From Microvirga sp. SRT01 (lineage in GTDB: Bacteria; Pseudomonadota; Alphaproteobacteria; Sphingomonadales; Sphingomonadaceae), in the NCBI GenBank assembly GCA_018139225.1, contig JAGSNX010000001.1, forward strand, positions 620,001 to 684,000: a DNA stretch of 64,000 nt, written 5' to 3'. Below are positions 33,273 to 50,799 of the stretch, piece after piece. The notes beneath the pieces were generated by a model that saw only the letters and a list, made by a program, of their open reading frames with translations, did no database searches and was not told where the DNA came from. The stretch's first letter is position 1, and each line of letters begins with the position of its first letter. The translations under genes were made by a program, and so were the position numbers.

Positions 33273-35036
33273 ATGACAGCGCGCCGCTTCACCACGCTGC
33301 TGCTTCCCGTGCTCGCCGCCCTGCCCGGCTGTGCGGCGCAAGTCGCGCGCACTGGCGCGGCCCCGATCGATGTCGGCATCCTCGCGATCAACGACTTCCA
33401 CGGCAATCTCCAGCCGCCGCATCTGGCGATCACCGCCCCCGACGGGACGACGCCGGTCCCGGCCGGCGGCGCGGCGTATCTCGCGTCCGCCATCGCCAGC
33501 CTGCGGCGCGCGCATCCCAACTCGATCACCGTGTCGGCCGGCGATATGACCGGGGCGAGCCCGCTACCCTCGTCGATCTTCCTCGACGAGCCGACGATCA
33601 CGACGATGAACGCGATGGGCGTCGATCTGAATGCTGTGGGCAATCATGAGTTCGACCGCGGCACGACGGAACTGCTTCGGCTCCAGAATGGCGGCTGCGC
33701 CCGCAACGCCACCCCCCTGCCCTGTCGATTGGAGAAATTCGGGGGCGCACGCTTCCAGTATCTGGCCGGCAACACCATCATGGAAAACGGGGCGAGCCTG
33801 CTCCCCGCCACCGCCATACGGACCTTCGGCCAAGGATCACGGCGGGTCACGATCGGCTTCATCGGCCTGACCACACGTACGACGAACACGTTGGTCAGCC
33901 CTACCGCAATTCGCGGCATCCACTTCGCCGACGAAGCCGACACGGCCAACCGTCTCGTCCCGGCTTTGCGGGAAGCGGGGGCGGACACGATCGTACTGCT
34001 GGTCCACGAGGGCGGATATCCGCAGCCGGAGACCGATCCCAATGGATGTGCAGGGTTGAGCGGCCCCATCGTCGACATCGCGAAGCGGCTCGACCCGGCG
34101 ATCCAGGTCGTCGTCTCGGGGCACACGCATAAGGCGTATATCTGTCCCAACATCGCCAGCCGCCCCCTGCTGCTGACCAGCGCGGGCAAGTTCGGGTCGA
34201 TCGTCACCGATATGACCCTGCGATTCGATCCACGCAGCAAGCGCCTCATCGACAGCAGCGCCCGTAACGTCATCGTTCAGGGCGAGGCGTTCGAGGTGGA
34301 CGGACGAGCGGTCGGGCTGTCCGACGCCGTGCCACGCTTCGCGGCAGACCCGGTTGTGGGCAAGATCGTGGATCGCTACGTGACCGCATCCGGACCATTG
34401 GCGGAGCGCGTGGTCGGCCACATGACCCGTGCGCCTGCACCGAAGGATGGGCCACCACGCGGTTACGAGACGGAACTCGGCAACCTCGTCGCCGACGCTC
34501 AGTTGGCCGTCATGAGCGTGCCGGAGAATGGCGGCGCGCAGGTGGCGTTCATGAACCCCGGGGGCATCCGGACGGACCTGAAGATCGGTGATGGTGGTGC
34601 GGTCACCTTCGCCGACGCCTATGCGGTGCAGCCGTTCGGCAACGTGCTGATGGTCCGCGAATTTACGGGCGCCCAGCTACGCGCAGTGCTGGAACAGCAG
34701 TTCGACATGGGGGGCAAGACGCTGGTCCTCAGCGTGGCTGGCATGACCTACGCCTTCGATCGCTCCCGCCCCGCAGGGCAGCGGATCATCGACGTTGTCG
34801 TTCAAGGTTGTCCGCTCATCGACGCGGAACGCTATCGTGTGTCGGTCAGCAACTTCCTCGCCGTCGGCGGCGACGGGTTTACCAGTTTCGTGGTCGGTCG
34901 GGACATCCCCGGACAGGGCATCACCGATGTCGATGCGCTGTCGGATTATCTCGGTCGCAGCATTGTGACGCCACCGCGGGTAAACCGCATCGCCGACCGT
35001 ACGCCTCCCGGCTGGACGGGTCCGTCGACGCGCTGA
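33273..35036 (+). CDS. UshA-like 5'-nucleotidase/metallophosphatase, probable lipoprotein
   Basis: This 587-residue periplasmic enzyme has an N-terminal lipoprotein-type signal (LPVLAALPGC, Cys20). The calcineurin-like phosphatase domain has LAINDFHGNLQ, NAVGNHEFDRG and VVSGHTHKAY as its metal ligands. The 5'-nucleotidase C-terminal domain has FMNPGGIRTDL and the LAVGGDGF substrate clamp. It should hydrolyse extracellular nucleotides or related phosphoesters. It stands alone, before dcd. Confidence 0.92.
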   Translation: MTARRFTTLLLPVLAALPGCAAQVARTGAAPIDVGILAINDFHGNLQPPHLAITAPDGTTPVPAGGAAYLASAIASLRRAHPNSITVSAGDMTGASPLPSSIFLDEPTITTMNAMGVDLNAVGNHEFDRGTTELLRLQNGGCARNATPLPCRLEKFGGARFQYLAGNTIMENGASLLPATAIRTFGQGSRRVTIGFIGLTTRTTNTLVSPTAIRGIHFADEADTANRLVPALREAGADTIVLLVHEGGYPQPETDPNGCAGLSGPIVDIAKRLDPAIQVVVSGHTHKAYICPNIASRPLLLTSAGKFGSIVTDMTLRFDPRSKRLIDSSARNVIVQGEAFEVDGRAVGLSDAVPRFAADPVVGKIVDRYVTASGPLAERVVGHMTRAPAPKDGPPRGYETELGNLVADAQLAVMSVPENGGAQVAFMNPGGIRTDLKIGDGGAVTFADAYAVQPFGNVLMVREFTGAQLRAVLEQQFDMGGKTLVLSVAGMTYAFDRSRPAGQRIIDVVVQGCPLIDAERYRVSVSNFLAVGGDGFTSFVVGRDIPGQGITDVDALSDYLGRSIVTPPRVNRIADRTPPGWTGPSTR

Positions 35037-35105
35037 CGCCGCCGATCACCCCTTGCCCCGCCCCGCCCTTGCCGCGATGAGCGACGGCAAAGGGGAGCCC
35101 GACCG

Positions 35106-35660
35106 ATGTCCGTCATGTCCGACCGCTGGATTCGCGAGCGCGCGCTCGCCGATGCGATGATCGAGCCGTTCGTGGAGTCGCAGCGTCGCGACGGTTGCGT
35201 CAGCTACGGCCTGTCGTCCTACGGCTATGACGCGCGGGTCGCGGACGAGTTCAAGATCTTCACGAACGTCGATAGCGCGATCGTCGACCCCAAGAACTTC
35301 GCCGCCAACAGCTTCGTCGATCGCAAGACTGACGTATGCATCATTCCGCCGAACAGCTTCGCGCTGGCGCGGACGGTTGAATATTTCCGCGTGCCACGCG
35401 ACGTGCTGGTGATCTGCCTCGGCAAGTCCACCTATGCGCGGTGCGGAATCATCGTGAACGTGACTCCGCTGGAGCCGGGCTGGGAAGGCCATGTCACGCT
35501 GGAATTCTCCAACACCACGCCCCTGCCCGCCAAGGTTTATGCCAACGAGGGCGCATGCCAGTTCCTGTTCCTGCAAGGGAACGAGCCCTGCGAGACGAGC
35601 TACGCCGACCGCGCAGGTAAATATATGGGCCAGCGCGGCGTGACCCTGCCGCGGCTGTAG
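35106..35660 (+). CDS. dcd: dCTP deaminase
   Basis: This enzyme deaminates dCTP to dUTP for thymidylate synthesis. The 184-residue protein has [35 protein letters not shown] and the catalytic Glu133 in [14 protein letters not shown] second in-frame ATG at 35115 is possible. The family assignment is secure. Confidence 0.96.
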   Translation: MSVMSDRWIRERALADAMIEPFVESQRRDGCVSYGLSSYGYDARVADEFKIFTNVDSAIVDPKNFAANSFVDRKTDVCIIPPNSFALARTVEYFRVPRDVLVICLGKSTYARCGIIVNVTPLEPGWEGHVTLEFSNTTPLPAKVYANEGACQFLFLQGNEPCETSYADRAGKYMGQRGVTLPRL

Positions 35661-35666
35661 TCCGCG

Positions 35667-37934
<2,268 letters not shown>

Positions 37935-37940
37935 TCCGTC

Positions 37941-38270
37941 ATGTTCGGGGAACAACCGGGGGTGACGACGCTGGTCGGGCGGCTGGTCGATGAAAGCCGG
38001 ACGCTCGTCTCGGCCGAAGTCGCCTTGTACAAGGCGAAGGCGGGCGAGCGGGTCAGCGCTTACAAATCCGCGATCGTGTTCTTCGCGATCGCGGGGGTGC
38101 TGGGGTTGGCGGCGCTGGTCGCGCTGCTGGTCGGCCTCATCATGGCGTTGGCGACCGTACTTCACCCGATCTGGGCGACGTTGATCGTCGTTGGCGTCGT
38201 GTTGCTGCTCGCCGCCGTTCTCGGGATCGTCGGCAAGGGCCGCCTCGCGGGACCGGAGCGCAGCGTATGA
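37941..38270 (+). CDS. phage-holin-family (holin-X-like) membrane protein
   Basis: This 109-residue protein has an amphipathic N-terminus (LVGRLVDESRTLVSAEVALYKAKAGE) and two membrane helices (about 46-70 and 76-97). This is the pattern of the 'phage holin family/Actinobacterial holin-X' group found in chromosomal stress operons. It is not in a prophage. It overlaps the next gene by four bases. Confidence 0.8.
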   Translation: MFGEQPGVTTLVGRLVDESRTLVSAEVALYKAKAGERVSAYKSAIVFFAIAGVLGLAALVALLVGLIMALATVLHPIWATLIVVGVVLLLAAVLGIVGKGRLAGPERSV

Positions 38271-38602
38271 GCAATCCCAAACTCGACCTGCTCGCCGCCA
38301 AGGCGGAAGCCGCGCTTGCCCGCGAGCGTCTGTCCGGCACCGTGGCACAGCTTCAGGCGAAGCTCGACCCCAAGGCCCTGGCCGAAGAGGCGAAGGACGC
38401 CGGGCTGTCCGCCGTCCGTGCCGGCGCGGAGGGTGCCCGTCGCAATCCGGGCATCATCGCCGGGGCCGCCGCCGCCACGGGCCTGCTGCTCGTCAGCGGC
38501 CCGATCGCACGGTTCTTCCACCGTCGCCGCGTCCGCAAGCCCGTCCCCGCGCAACCCATCGCCCATTCCGAAGCCCATTCCATCGAGGTAACTGAGCCAT
38601 GA
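38267..38602 (+). CDS. DUF3618-like membrane protein
   Basis: This 111-residue protein has an N-terminal helix that matches the DUF3618 pattern (AALARERLSGTVAQLQAKLDP), a glycine/alanine membrane helix (NPGIIAGAAAATGLLLVSGPI) and a basic tail (RRRVRK). It overlaps both neighbours by four bases, so it belongs to the same operon. Confidence 0.8.
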   Translation: MSNPKLDLLAAKAEAALARERLSGTVAQLQAKLDPKALAEEAKDAGLSAVRAGAEGARRNPGIIAGAAAATGLLLVSGPIARFFHRRRVRKPVPAQPIAHSEAHSIEVTEP

Positions 38603-39078
38603 CCGATCAGCCCAACGACACGCATTCGACCTTCGAGGACGCCCGCGCCGCCGCCGCACAGACGCTGCACGATGCGCGGGACAAGGCATCGGAGGCGCTC
38701 GCCACGTCGAAACAGACGACCAAGCAGGCGGTCCACCGTGCCGCGAGCGAGATCGAGACCAATCCGCTCGCCATTCTCGCCGGTGGCCTCGCGGTCGGTG
38801 CGCTCGTCGGCGCCTTGGTGCCGCGCAGCGCACGGGAAAAGGAACTGCTCGCCCCCGTCGGCAAGCGTATCTCCGACACCGCGCGTCAAGCGTTCGCCGC
38901 CGCCAAGGAAGCCGGCCGCAGCGAACTGGATCAGGCCGGCCTGACGCCGGGCGCGGCCAAGGATCGCGGCAAGGACCTGCTCGATGGCGTCAAGAGGGCG
39001 CTGGTCAGCGCGGGCAGCGCCGCCGCGCAGTCCGCGAAGAAGCCGGACGCATCGGCGCAGTCGCCCGAAACCGTCTGA
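38599..39078 (+). CDS. hypothetical DUF883/ElaB-like protein (159 aa)
   Basis: The protein has an Ala-rich amphipathic N-terminal part (ARAAAAQTLHDARDKASEAL), one membrane segment (NPLAILAGGLAVGALVGALVP) and a helical C-terminal part with Lys, Ala and Ser. It resembles the first gene of this set and the ribosome-anchoring DUF883 family. The exact function is unknown. Confidence 0.75.
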   Translation: MTDQPNDTHSTFEDARAAAAQTLHDARDKASEALATSKQTTKQAVHRAASEIETNPLAILAGGLAVGALVGALVPRSAREKELLAPVGKRISDTARQAFAAAKEAGRSELDQAGLTPGAAKDRGKDLLDGVKRALVSAGSAAAQSAKKPDASAQSPETV

Positions 39079-39132
39079 TGCCGCTACGGCGGGGGTTCAT
39101 TCCCCCGCCGCCAGCCGCTAAGGGATGCGGCC

Positions 39133-39360
39133 ATGAGCAAGCTCCATCTCGTCTTCGGCGGCCGGGTCACCAACCCGCAGACTCTCGACTTCGCCGATCC
39201 TGCCAATCTCGACGTGGTCGGCATCTTCCCCGATTATGCCAGCGCCGAAAAGGCCTGGCGCGCCGCCGCGCAGCGCACGGTCGACGACGCCGAGATGCGG
39301 TTCGTGGTCGTGCACCTGCACCGTCTGCTGGAGCCGGATGCCGTCAAGCCTGCCGGCTGA
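39133..39360 (+). CDS. DUF4170 protein
   Basis: This 75-residue soluble protein (KLHLVFGGRVTNPQTLDFADP..VGIFPDYASAEKAWRAAAQRTVDDAEMRFVVVHLH) fits the DUF4170 family of short alphaproteobacterial proteins. The function is unknown. It follows the four-gene set, on the same strand, after 54 bases. Confidence 0.8.
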   Translation: MSKLHLVFGGRVTNPQTLDFADPANLDVVGIFPDYASAEKAWRAAAQRTVDDAEMRFVVVHLHRLLEPDAVKPAG

Positions 39361-39548
39361 TCGTCGAGGGAGCCGCGTATCGGAAAACGGCGCGGACTCG
39401 GATCGACGTCGGATTCGTCAGCATACACAGCCCGTCACCGTCACGGTCGCTCCCGACTGGTTGCAGAACCACAGCTCAAATAGTCGGCCGGTGAGGTTGG
39501 AGGTCAAGCGGGGGCTAGGATGAGCGACCCTGCCGCCGCAGGATCGGG

Positions 39549-40184
39549 TCAGGCTCCGCGATACCGCCAGATCAGCAATGGCCGCGTCAGCAGCAGCCCT
39601 GCGACGAACCCGCCGATGTGCGCACCGATCGCCACTGCCACGCCACCCATGCCGGCGAGGTCGATCAGCAACTGGATGCCGATCCACGCCGCCGCCAACC
39701 ACGCCGCATGCACGAGGTTCGCCGATACCGGCCCCATCCGCCGCGCGCGTCGCTCGCCGTATAAAAGCGCATACGCCGCGATGATCGCGGAGATCGCACC
39801 CGACGCGCCGATCATCGGCATGGGCGACGCAGGGTCGAAGGCCCACTGCCCTGCCGCCGCGAGATATGCGCCGACCCCGTACAGCACCAGTACTGCCAGT
39901 GGACCCAGCGCCCGCTCGACCTGTTGACCGCAGAACACGAGCATCACGAGGTTCAGCGCGACATGCGCCCAGCCGCCGTGGATCAGCGTCGCGGTCAGCG
40001 GCGTCAACCAGTCCGGCACCAGGAAAACATGATCGACCGGCACCGCCCCGCCGATCCGGCCGGGGATGAACCCCGCCTCAATCGCCGCGACGGGAATGTC
40101 GCCGGTCAGAATCAACAATACCGACACGACCAGCGTGACCACGGTCAGCACCGCGGTCACCCGCCACTCGCGCCAGTCGTTCAT
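39549..40184 (-). CDS. rhomboid-family intramembrane serine protease
   Basis: This 211-residue, six-helix membrane protein has the rhomboid catalytic Ser in MIGASGAISAIIAAYA and His in IGAHIGGFVAGLLL. HGGWAHVALNLVMLVFCG near residue 76 is the conserved helix 2 segment. It would cleave membrane-spanning substrates. The ATG lies four bases after the greA stop, so it is probably the last gene of the carA-carB-greA operon. Confidence 0.9.
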   Translation of the reverse strand: MNDWREWRVTAVLTVVTLVVSVLLILTGDIPVAAIEAGFIPGRIGGAVPVDHVFLVPDWLTPLTATLIHGGWAHVALNLVMLVFCGQQVERALGPLAVLVLYGVGAYLAAAGQWAFDPASPMPMIGASGAISAIIAAYALLYGERRARRMGPVSANLVHAAWLAAAWIGIQLLIDLAGMGGVAVAIGAHIGGFVAGLLLTRPLLIWRYRGA

Positions 40185-40188
40185 GACG

Positions 40189-40665
40189 TCAGATGAACGC
40201 GATCTTGGAGACGACATAATAGCGATCGCCTGCCGGCACCGACACCTCGACCTCCTCGTCGACCTTGCGCCCAATCAGCGCCCGGCCCAGCGGCGAGTTG
40301 TAGGAGATACGGCCGCGCTTCGCGTCCGCCTCGGTCTGGCCGACGATCTGGTACACGACCGGCTTGTCGTCGTCGTCGAGCAGAGTCACCGTCGCGCCGA
40401 ACACCACCTTGTCACCCGACAGGTCGCGCGGATCGATGATCTGCGCGCGCGACAGCTTGTCCTCGATATCGGCGATCGACGCCTCGATCTGGCCCTGACG
40501 CTCCTTGGCGGCATGATATTCGGCATTTTCCGACAGATCGCCGTGCGCGCGGGCTTCCTCGATCGCGTCGACGATGGACGGGCGCTCCTCTTTCAGACGC
40601 CGCAAATCCGCGGTGAGGGTTTCGTAGCCCTCCTGCAGCATCGGCATCTTCTCGACGGTCGCCAT
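40189..40665 (-). CDS. greA: transcription elongation factor GreA
   Basis: The 158-residue GreA has an N-terminal coiled coil ([28 protein letters not shown], ending [16 protein letters not shown]) that enters the RNA polymerase secondary channel, and the FKBP-like C-terminal domain ([20 protein letters not shown]). The ATG was chosen over an upstream TTG. In alphaproteobacteria greA commonly follows carB, as here, 76 bases downstream. Confidence 0.96.
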   Translation of the reverse strand: MATVEKMPMLQEGYETLTADLRRLKEERPSIVDAIEEARAHGDLSENAEYHAAKERQGQIEASIADIEDKLSRAQIIDPRDLSGDKVVFGATVTLLDDDDKPVVYQIVGQTEADAKRGRISYNSPLGRALIGRKVDEEVEVSVPAGDRYYVVSKIAFI

Positions 40666-40741
40666 GATCTCGTTCCCCAATTCCTATTCCCGGGACGACC
40701 CGTCAGGATCGCCCGCACACGTCACGTCGTTATGTCCGGGA

Positions 40742-44085
<3,344 letters not shown>

Positions 44086-44086
<1 letters not shown>

Positions 44087-44352
44087 TACTTATCTTCCGA
44101 AAGCTGTTCGTTGCCGATAAAGCCGAGCTTCTTCGGGGCCATACTCACGCGGAGACGCTTGAGCACGCAGTCTATTCTTTTGTACTTTGCGTTAGGCGAA
44201 GGGCGAAATCGTATCGCTTCGCCTCCGAGATGAACGAGCCACTGGCGTGGGGCTTTACACGCATCGCTCATGATATTGAGCTGAGACTGGTTCAAGTCCA
44301 CGCGGGATTTAGCGATCGCTCCTTGGATCGCCAAGGCAAACAAGAAGCTCAT
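44086..44352 (-). CDS. 88-residue ORF between carA and carB, unknown function
   Basis: The ATG overlaps the carA stop (ATGA) and the TAA overlaps the carB start (TAATG), so the ORF is perfectly coupled on both sides. The product has a short hydrophobic start ([16 protein letters not shown]) followed by a basic soluble part ([27 protein letters not shown]). No family is recognised. Base use is less GC-rich than in carA and carB, which suggests it is a recent insertion or a foreign sequence tolerated by the operon. In most genomes carA and carB abut with nothing between. Confidence 0.6.
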
Positions 44353-45530
44353 GCTGCCTTTACCAGCGACCCTACAAACCGCTTAAACAGATAGAAACTG
44401 TCCTGCGGCCCCGGCGACGCTTCCGGGTGATACTGCACGCTGAACGCCCGCCCGCCGTCCAGTTCTAGCCCGGCGTTCGATCCGTCGAACAGCGACACGT
44501 GCGTCTCCGTCACACCGGCGGGCAGCGAGTCCCGCTCGACCGAGAAGCCGTGGTTCATACTGGTGATCTCGACCGCGCCATCGCTCAGCCGCTTGACCGG
44601 GTGGTTCGCCCCGCGATGTCCCTGGAACATCTTGGTCGTGGTCGCCCCGACCGCCAGACCCAGCAGCTGGTGACCGAGGCAAATGCCGAACAGCCGCAGC
44701 TTCGTATCGAGCAACTGCCGGATCACCGGCACTGCATATTCGCCGGTAGCGGCCGGGTCGCCGGGGCCGTTCGACAGGAAGATACCCTCCGGCTTCAGCG
44801 CCATGATCTCGTCGAAACTGGCGGTCGCAGGGACCACCGACACCTTCGCTCCCGCATGAACAAGGTTGCGGAAGATGTTGTGCTTGCTGCCGTAATCGAT
44901 CGCGACGACGTGCGGGCGCGACTCCTCGCCGACCGCGTCGTCATAACCGAAGCCCAGCCGCCATACGCCACCGCCCCACCCGCCCTGCGTCTCACGCGAG
45001 ACGGCCTTGGCGAGGTCCATCCCTTCCAGCCCCGGCCATGCGCGGGCGATGCCCAGCAGCGCTTCCAGATCGAACTCGCCCGCCACCGAATGCGCGATGA
45101 CGCCGTTCGGGGCGCCGCCGGTGCGGATGCGGCGGGTCAGCGCGCGCGTGTCGATTCCGGCTAGGCCGATGCGGGCATGCCGCGCCATCCAGCCGTCCAG
45201 CCGCTCCATGCTGCGGAAGTTCGATGGCGCGGTCGGGTCCTCGCGCACGATCATGCCCAGCGCGTGCGGGCCTTCCGCCTCGACGTCGTCGGGGTTCGCG
45301 CCGACATTGCCGATATGGGGAAAGGTGAAGGCGATCATCTGACCCGCGAAGGACGGGTCGGTCATGATCTCCTGATAGCCGGTCATCGCGGTGTGGAAGC
45401 ACACTTCGCCCACCGCATGCCCCTCCGCGCCGAAGCCGCGGCCCCACAGCACGTCGCCACTGGCGAGGACGAGGCAACCGGTGGCGCTGTCTGGTTTAGC
45501 GGGCATGACGAAAGGCGTGGGCTCGGCCAT
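44349..45530 (-). CDS. carA: carbamoyl-phosphate synthase small subunit
   Basis: The 393-residue glutaminase subunit supplies ammonia to CarB. The CPSase small-chain domain (about 1-150; CFHTAMTGYQEIMTDPSF) is followed by a class I glutamine amidotransferase domain. Its Cys nucleophile is in LFGICLGHQLLG and its His/Glu in QYHPEASPGPQ. It heads the carA-ORF-carB-greA operon and is divergent from the YqeY-type gene. Confidence 0.97.
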   Translation of the reverse strand: MAEPTPFVMPAKPDSATGCLVLASGDVLWGRGFGAEGHAVGEVCFHTAMTGYQEIMTDPSFAGQMIAFTFPHIGNVGANPDDVEAEGPHALGMIVREDPTAPSNFRSMERLDGWMARHARIGLAGIDTRALTRRIRTGGAPNGVIAHSVAGEFDLEALLGIARAWPGLEGMDLAKAVSRETQGGWGGGVWRLGFGYDDAVGEESRPHVVAIDYGSKHNIFRNLVHAGAKVSVVPATASFDEIMALKPEGIFLSNGPGDPAATGEYAVPVIRQLLDTKLRLFGICLGHQLLGLAVGATTTKMFQGHRGANHPVKRLSDGAVEITSMNHGFSVERDSLPAGVTETHVSLFDGSNAGLELDGGRAFSVQYHPEASPGPQDSFYLFKRFVGSLVKAA

Positions 45531-45628
45531 GATGCGGCGGGCACTCCGTTGGTTGATCTACGATGTCGCTAAGCCCCGCCCGCTAAACTCGCCCATCCCT
45601 CCCGTCAATCTGCTATGGCCGCGCCACC

Positions 45629-46096
45629 ATGATTCGAGACGACATCAAGCAAGCCCAGATCGCCGCCATGAAGGCCGGCGACAAGGAATCCCGCGCCGCG
45701 ATCGGCCTGATCCAGGCCGCGATCAAAAACCGCGACATCGAGGCCCGCGCGCCGCAGAGTCGGGAGGGCAAGGCCCCCGATGACGACGACGCCCTCGTCG
45801 TCGAGGTGCTGCAGAAGATGGTCAAGCAACGCCGCGAATCGATCGCGATGTACGAGACCGGCAACCGCCCCGAACTCGCCGCGGCCGAAGCGGCGGAGGT
45901 CGCGGTGATCGAACGCTTCCTGCCCGCGCGGATGAGCGACGCGGAGACGACGGCCGCGATCGAGGCGATCAAGACCGATCTCGGCGCGACCGGCATGAAG
46001 GACATGGGCCGCGTGATGGCCGAACTGAAGGCACGTCACGCCGTGACCCTAGACATGGCGAAGGCCAGCGGGCTGGTGAAGGCAGCGTTGGCGTAG
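45629..46096 (+). CDS. GatB/YqeY domain protein
   Basis: This 155-residue YqeY-type protein carries the tRNA-binding-type domain also found at the GatB C-terminus. Conserved parts include IKQAQIAAMKAGDKESRAAIGLI, EVAVIERFLPARMS and GATGMKDMGRVMAELKA. The family commonly precedes dnaG-rpoD in the macromolecular synthesis operon, as here. It may act in tRNA amidation quality control, but that is not established. Confidence 0.92.
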   Translation: MIRDDIKQAQIAAMKAGDKESRAAIGLIQAAIKNRDIEARAPQSREGKAPDDDDALVVEVLQKMVKQRRESIAMYETGNRPELAAAEAAEVAVIERFLPARMSDAETTAAIEAIKTDLGATGMKDMGRVMAELKARHAVTLDMAKASGLVKAALA

Positions 46097-46109
46097 GCTC
46101 TTTCTTAAC

Positions 46110-46140
46110 TCCCCTCCCGCTTGCGGTAGGGGTTGGGGGA
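46110..46140. repeat. GC-rich palindromic intergenic repeat
   Basis: CCCCTCCCGCTTGCGGTAGG followed by GGTTGGGGGA belongs to the 'CCCTCCC-N-GGGAGGGG-ttgggggtgggt' repeat type seen at several places in this window (46490-46579, 50565-50640, 63332-63455). It lies between the YqeY-type and DUF559 genes. Confidence 0.6.
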
Positions 46141-46160
46141 CGGCCGGAGCCACCAACTCC

Positions 46161-46613
46161 ATGACAGCGCCCCGAAACCAAGCCCGCATCCTCCGCAACA
46201 ATCCCACGGAAGCCGAAGTGCGACTCTGGCGTGCGTTGAGCGCGCGGAAGGTCGCACGCGTGCGCTTCAACCGGCAAGTGCCGGTCGGAGCTTACATCTG
46301 CGACTTCGTGGCTCGATCGATCGGCTTGGTGATCGAGGTCGACGGCGGGCAGCATGACTCGGCCGAGGACGCTCGACGCACCGAAGTGTTGGCAGCGCGG
46401 GGCTTTCGCGTAATCCGGTTCTGGAACAACGACGTGCTCTCCAATCTGGAAGGGGTGGTCGCAGAGATCGAGCGGGTGCTCGCGGAACGCCCCTCCCCCA
46501 ACCCCTCCCGCCCTGCAGGAGGGGAGCAAGAAGTTCATCAAACTCCCCTCCCGCTCGCGGGAGGGGCCGGGGGAGGGTTCGGTGCCACCAACTCGGCCGC
46601 ATCACGCGAATAG
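46161..46613 (+). CDS. DUF559 (Vsr/REase-fold) protein with repeat-derived tail
   Basis: The first 110 residues form a DUF559 domain (NNPTEAEVRLWRALSARKVAR, FNRQVPVGAYICDFVARSIGLVIEVDGGQH, GFRVIRFWNNDVL), a PD-(D/E)xK endonuclease-like fold related to Vsr. Possible catalytic residues are the Asp of CDFV and the Glu of VIEVDG. The last 40 residues come from translating two copies of the intergenic GC-rich repeat. The gene interrupts the usual YqeY-dnaG link. The biological role of DUF559 proteins is uncertain. Confidence 0.85.
   Translation: MTAPRNQARILRNNPTEAEVRLWRALSARKVARVRFNRQVPVGAYICDFVARSIGLVIEVDGGQHDSAEDARRTEVLAARGFRVIRFWNNDVLSNLEGVVAEIERVLAERPSPNPSRPAGGEQEVHQTPLPLAGGAGGGFGATNSAASRE
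46490..46579. repeat. two tandem copies of the GC-rich palindromic repeat
   Basis: CCCCTCCCCCAACCCCTCCC with CTGCAGGAGGGGAG at 46490-46526, and CTCCCCTCCCGCTCGCGGGA with GGGGCCGGGGGAGGG at 46543-46579, are two copies of the same repeat in opposite orientations. They form the 3' end of the DUF559 reading frame. Confidence 0.6.
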
Positions 46614-46660
46614 TTTGCCAACCCCTTCCCCCTGCGCCATGAGTGAATAGAATCGCGCGC

Positions 46661-50553
<3,893 letters not shown>

Positions 50554-50564
50554 CCCCTTCTTTT

Positions 50565-50640
50565 CCCTCTCCCCTTGGGAGAGGGAGGGAGGAGCGCAGC
50601 GCCTGAAGGGTGAGGACGAGTACCCTCGCCCTTCAGGCGC
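50565..50640. repeat. compound palindromic repeat after rpoD
   Basis: A 9-bp perfect hairpin CCCTCTCCC/GGGAGAGGG (50565-50585) is followed by GCGCCTGAAGGG ... CCCTTCAGGCGC (50599-50640), which can extend to a 17-bp stem with one wobble. It may also help terminate rpoD transcription, but no T-run follows. Confidence 0.55.
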
Positions 50641-50689
50641 GGCACAGCGCGCGGCGAGATCAGTATACTACGCCGTCGTCGCCCCCCAG

Positions 50690-50715
50690 CCGTTCGGGCT
50701 GAGCTTGTCGAAGCC
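50690..50715. repeat. dispersed repeat, CGTTCGGGCTGAGCTTGTCG type
   Basis: CCGTTCGGGCTGAGCTTGTC followed by GAAGCC matches the 'cgttcgtgctgagcctgtcgaag' repeat that occurs many times in sphingomonad genomes. It sits in the 246-base gap between rpoD and the convergent DUF418 gene. Confidence 0.6.
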
Positions 50716-50799
50716 ACCTGACCGCAAGCCTCGACGCTCGTGGCCAGAGCCGCTCGACAGCCTCAAGGCGAACGGAAGGTCGGGAGCGCAGAGCCCCCC

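Noticed and set aside
37941..38270. Prophage, suggested by a 'holin'-type protein
   Set aside because: No other phage gene is near. The protein belongs to the chromosomal holin-X-like group and sits in a stress-type gene set.
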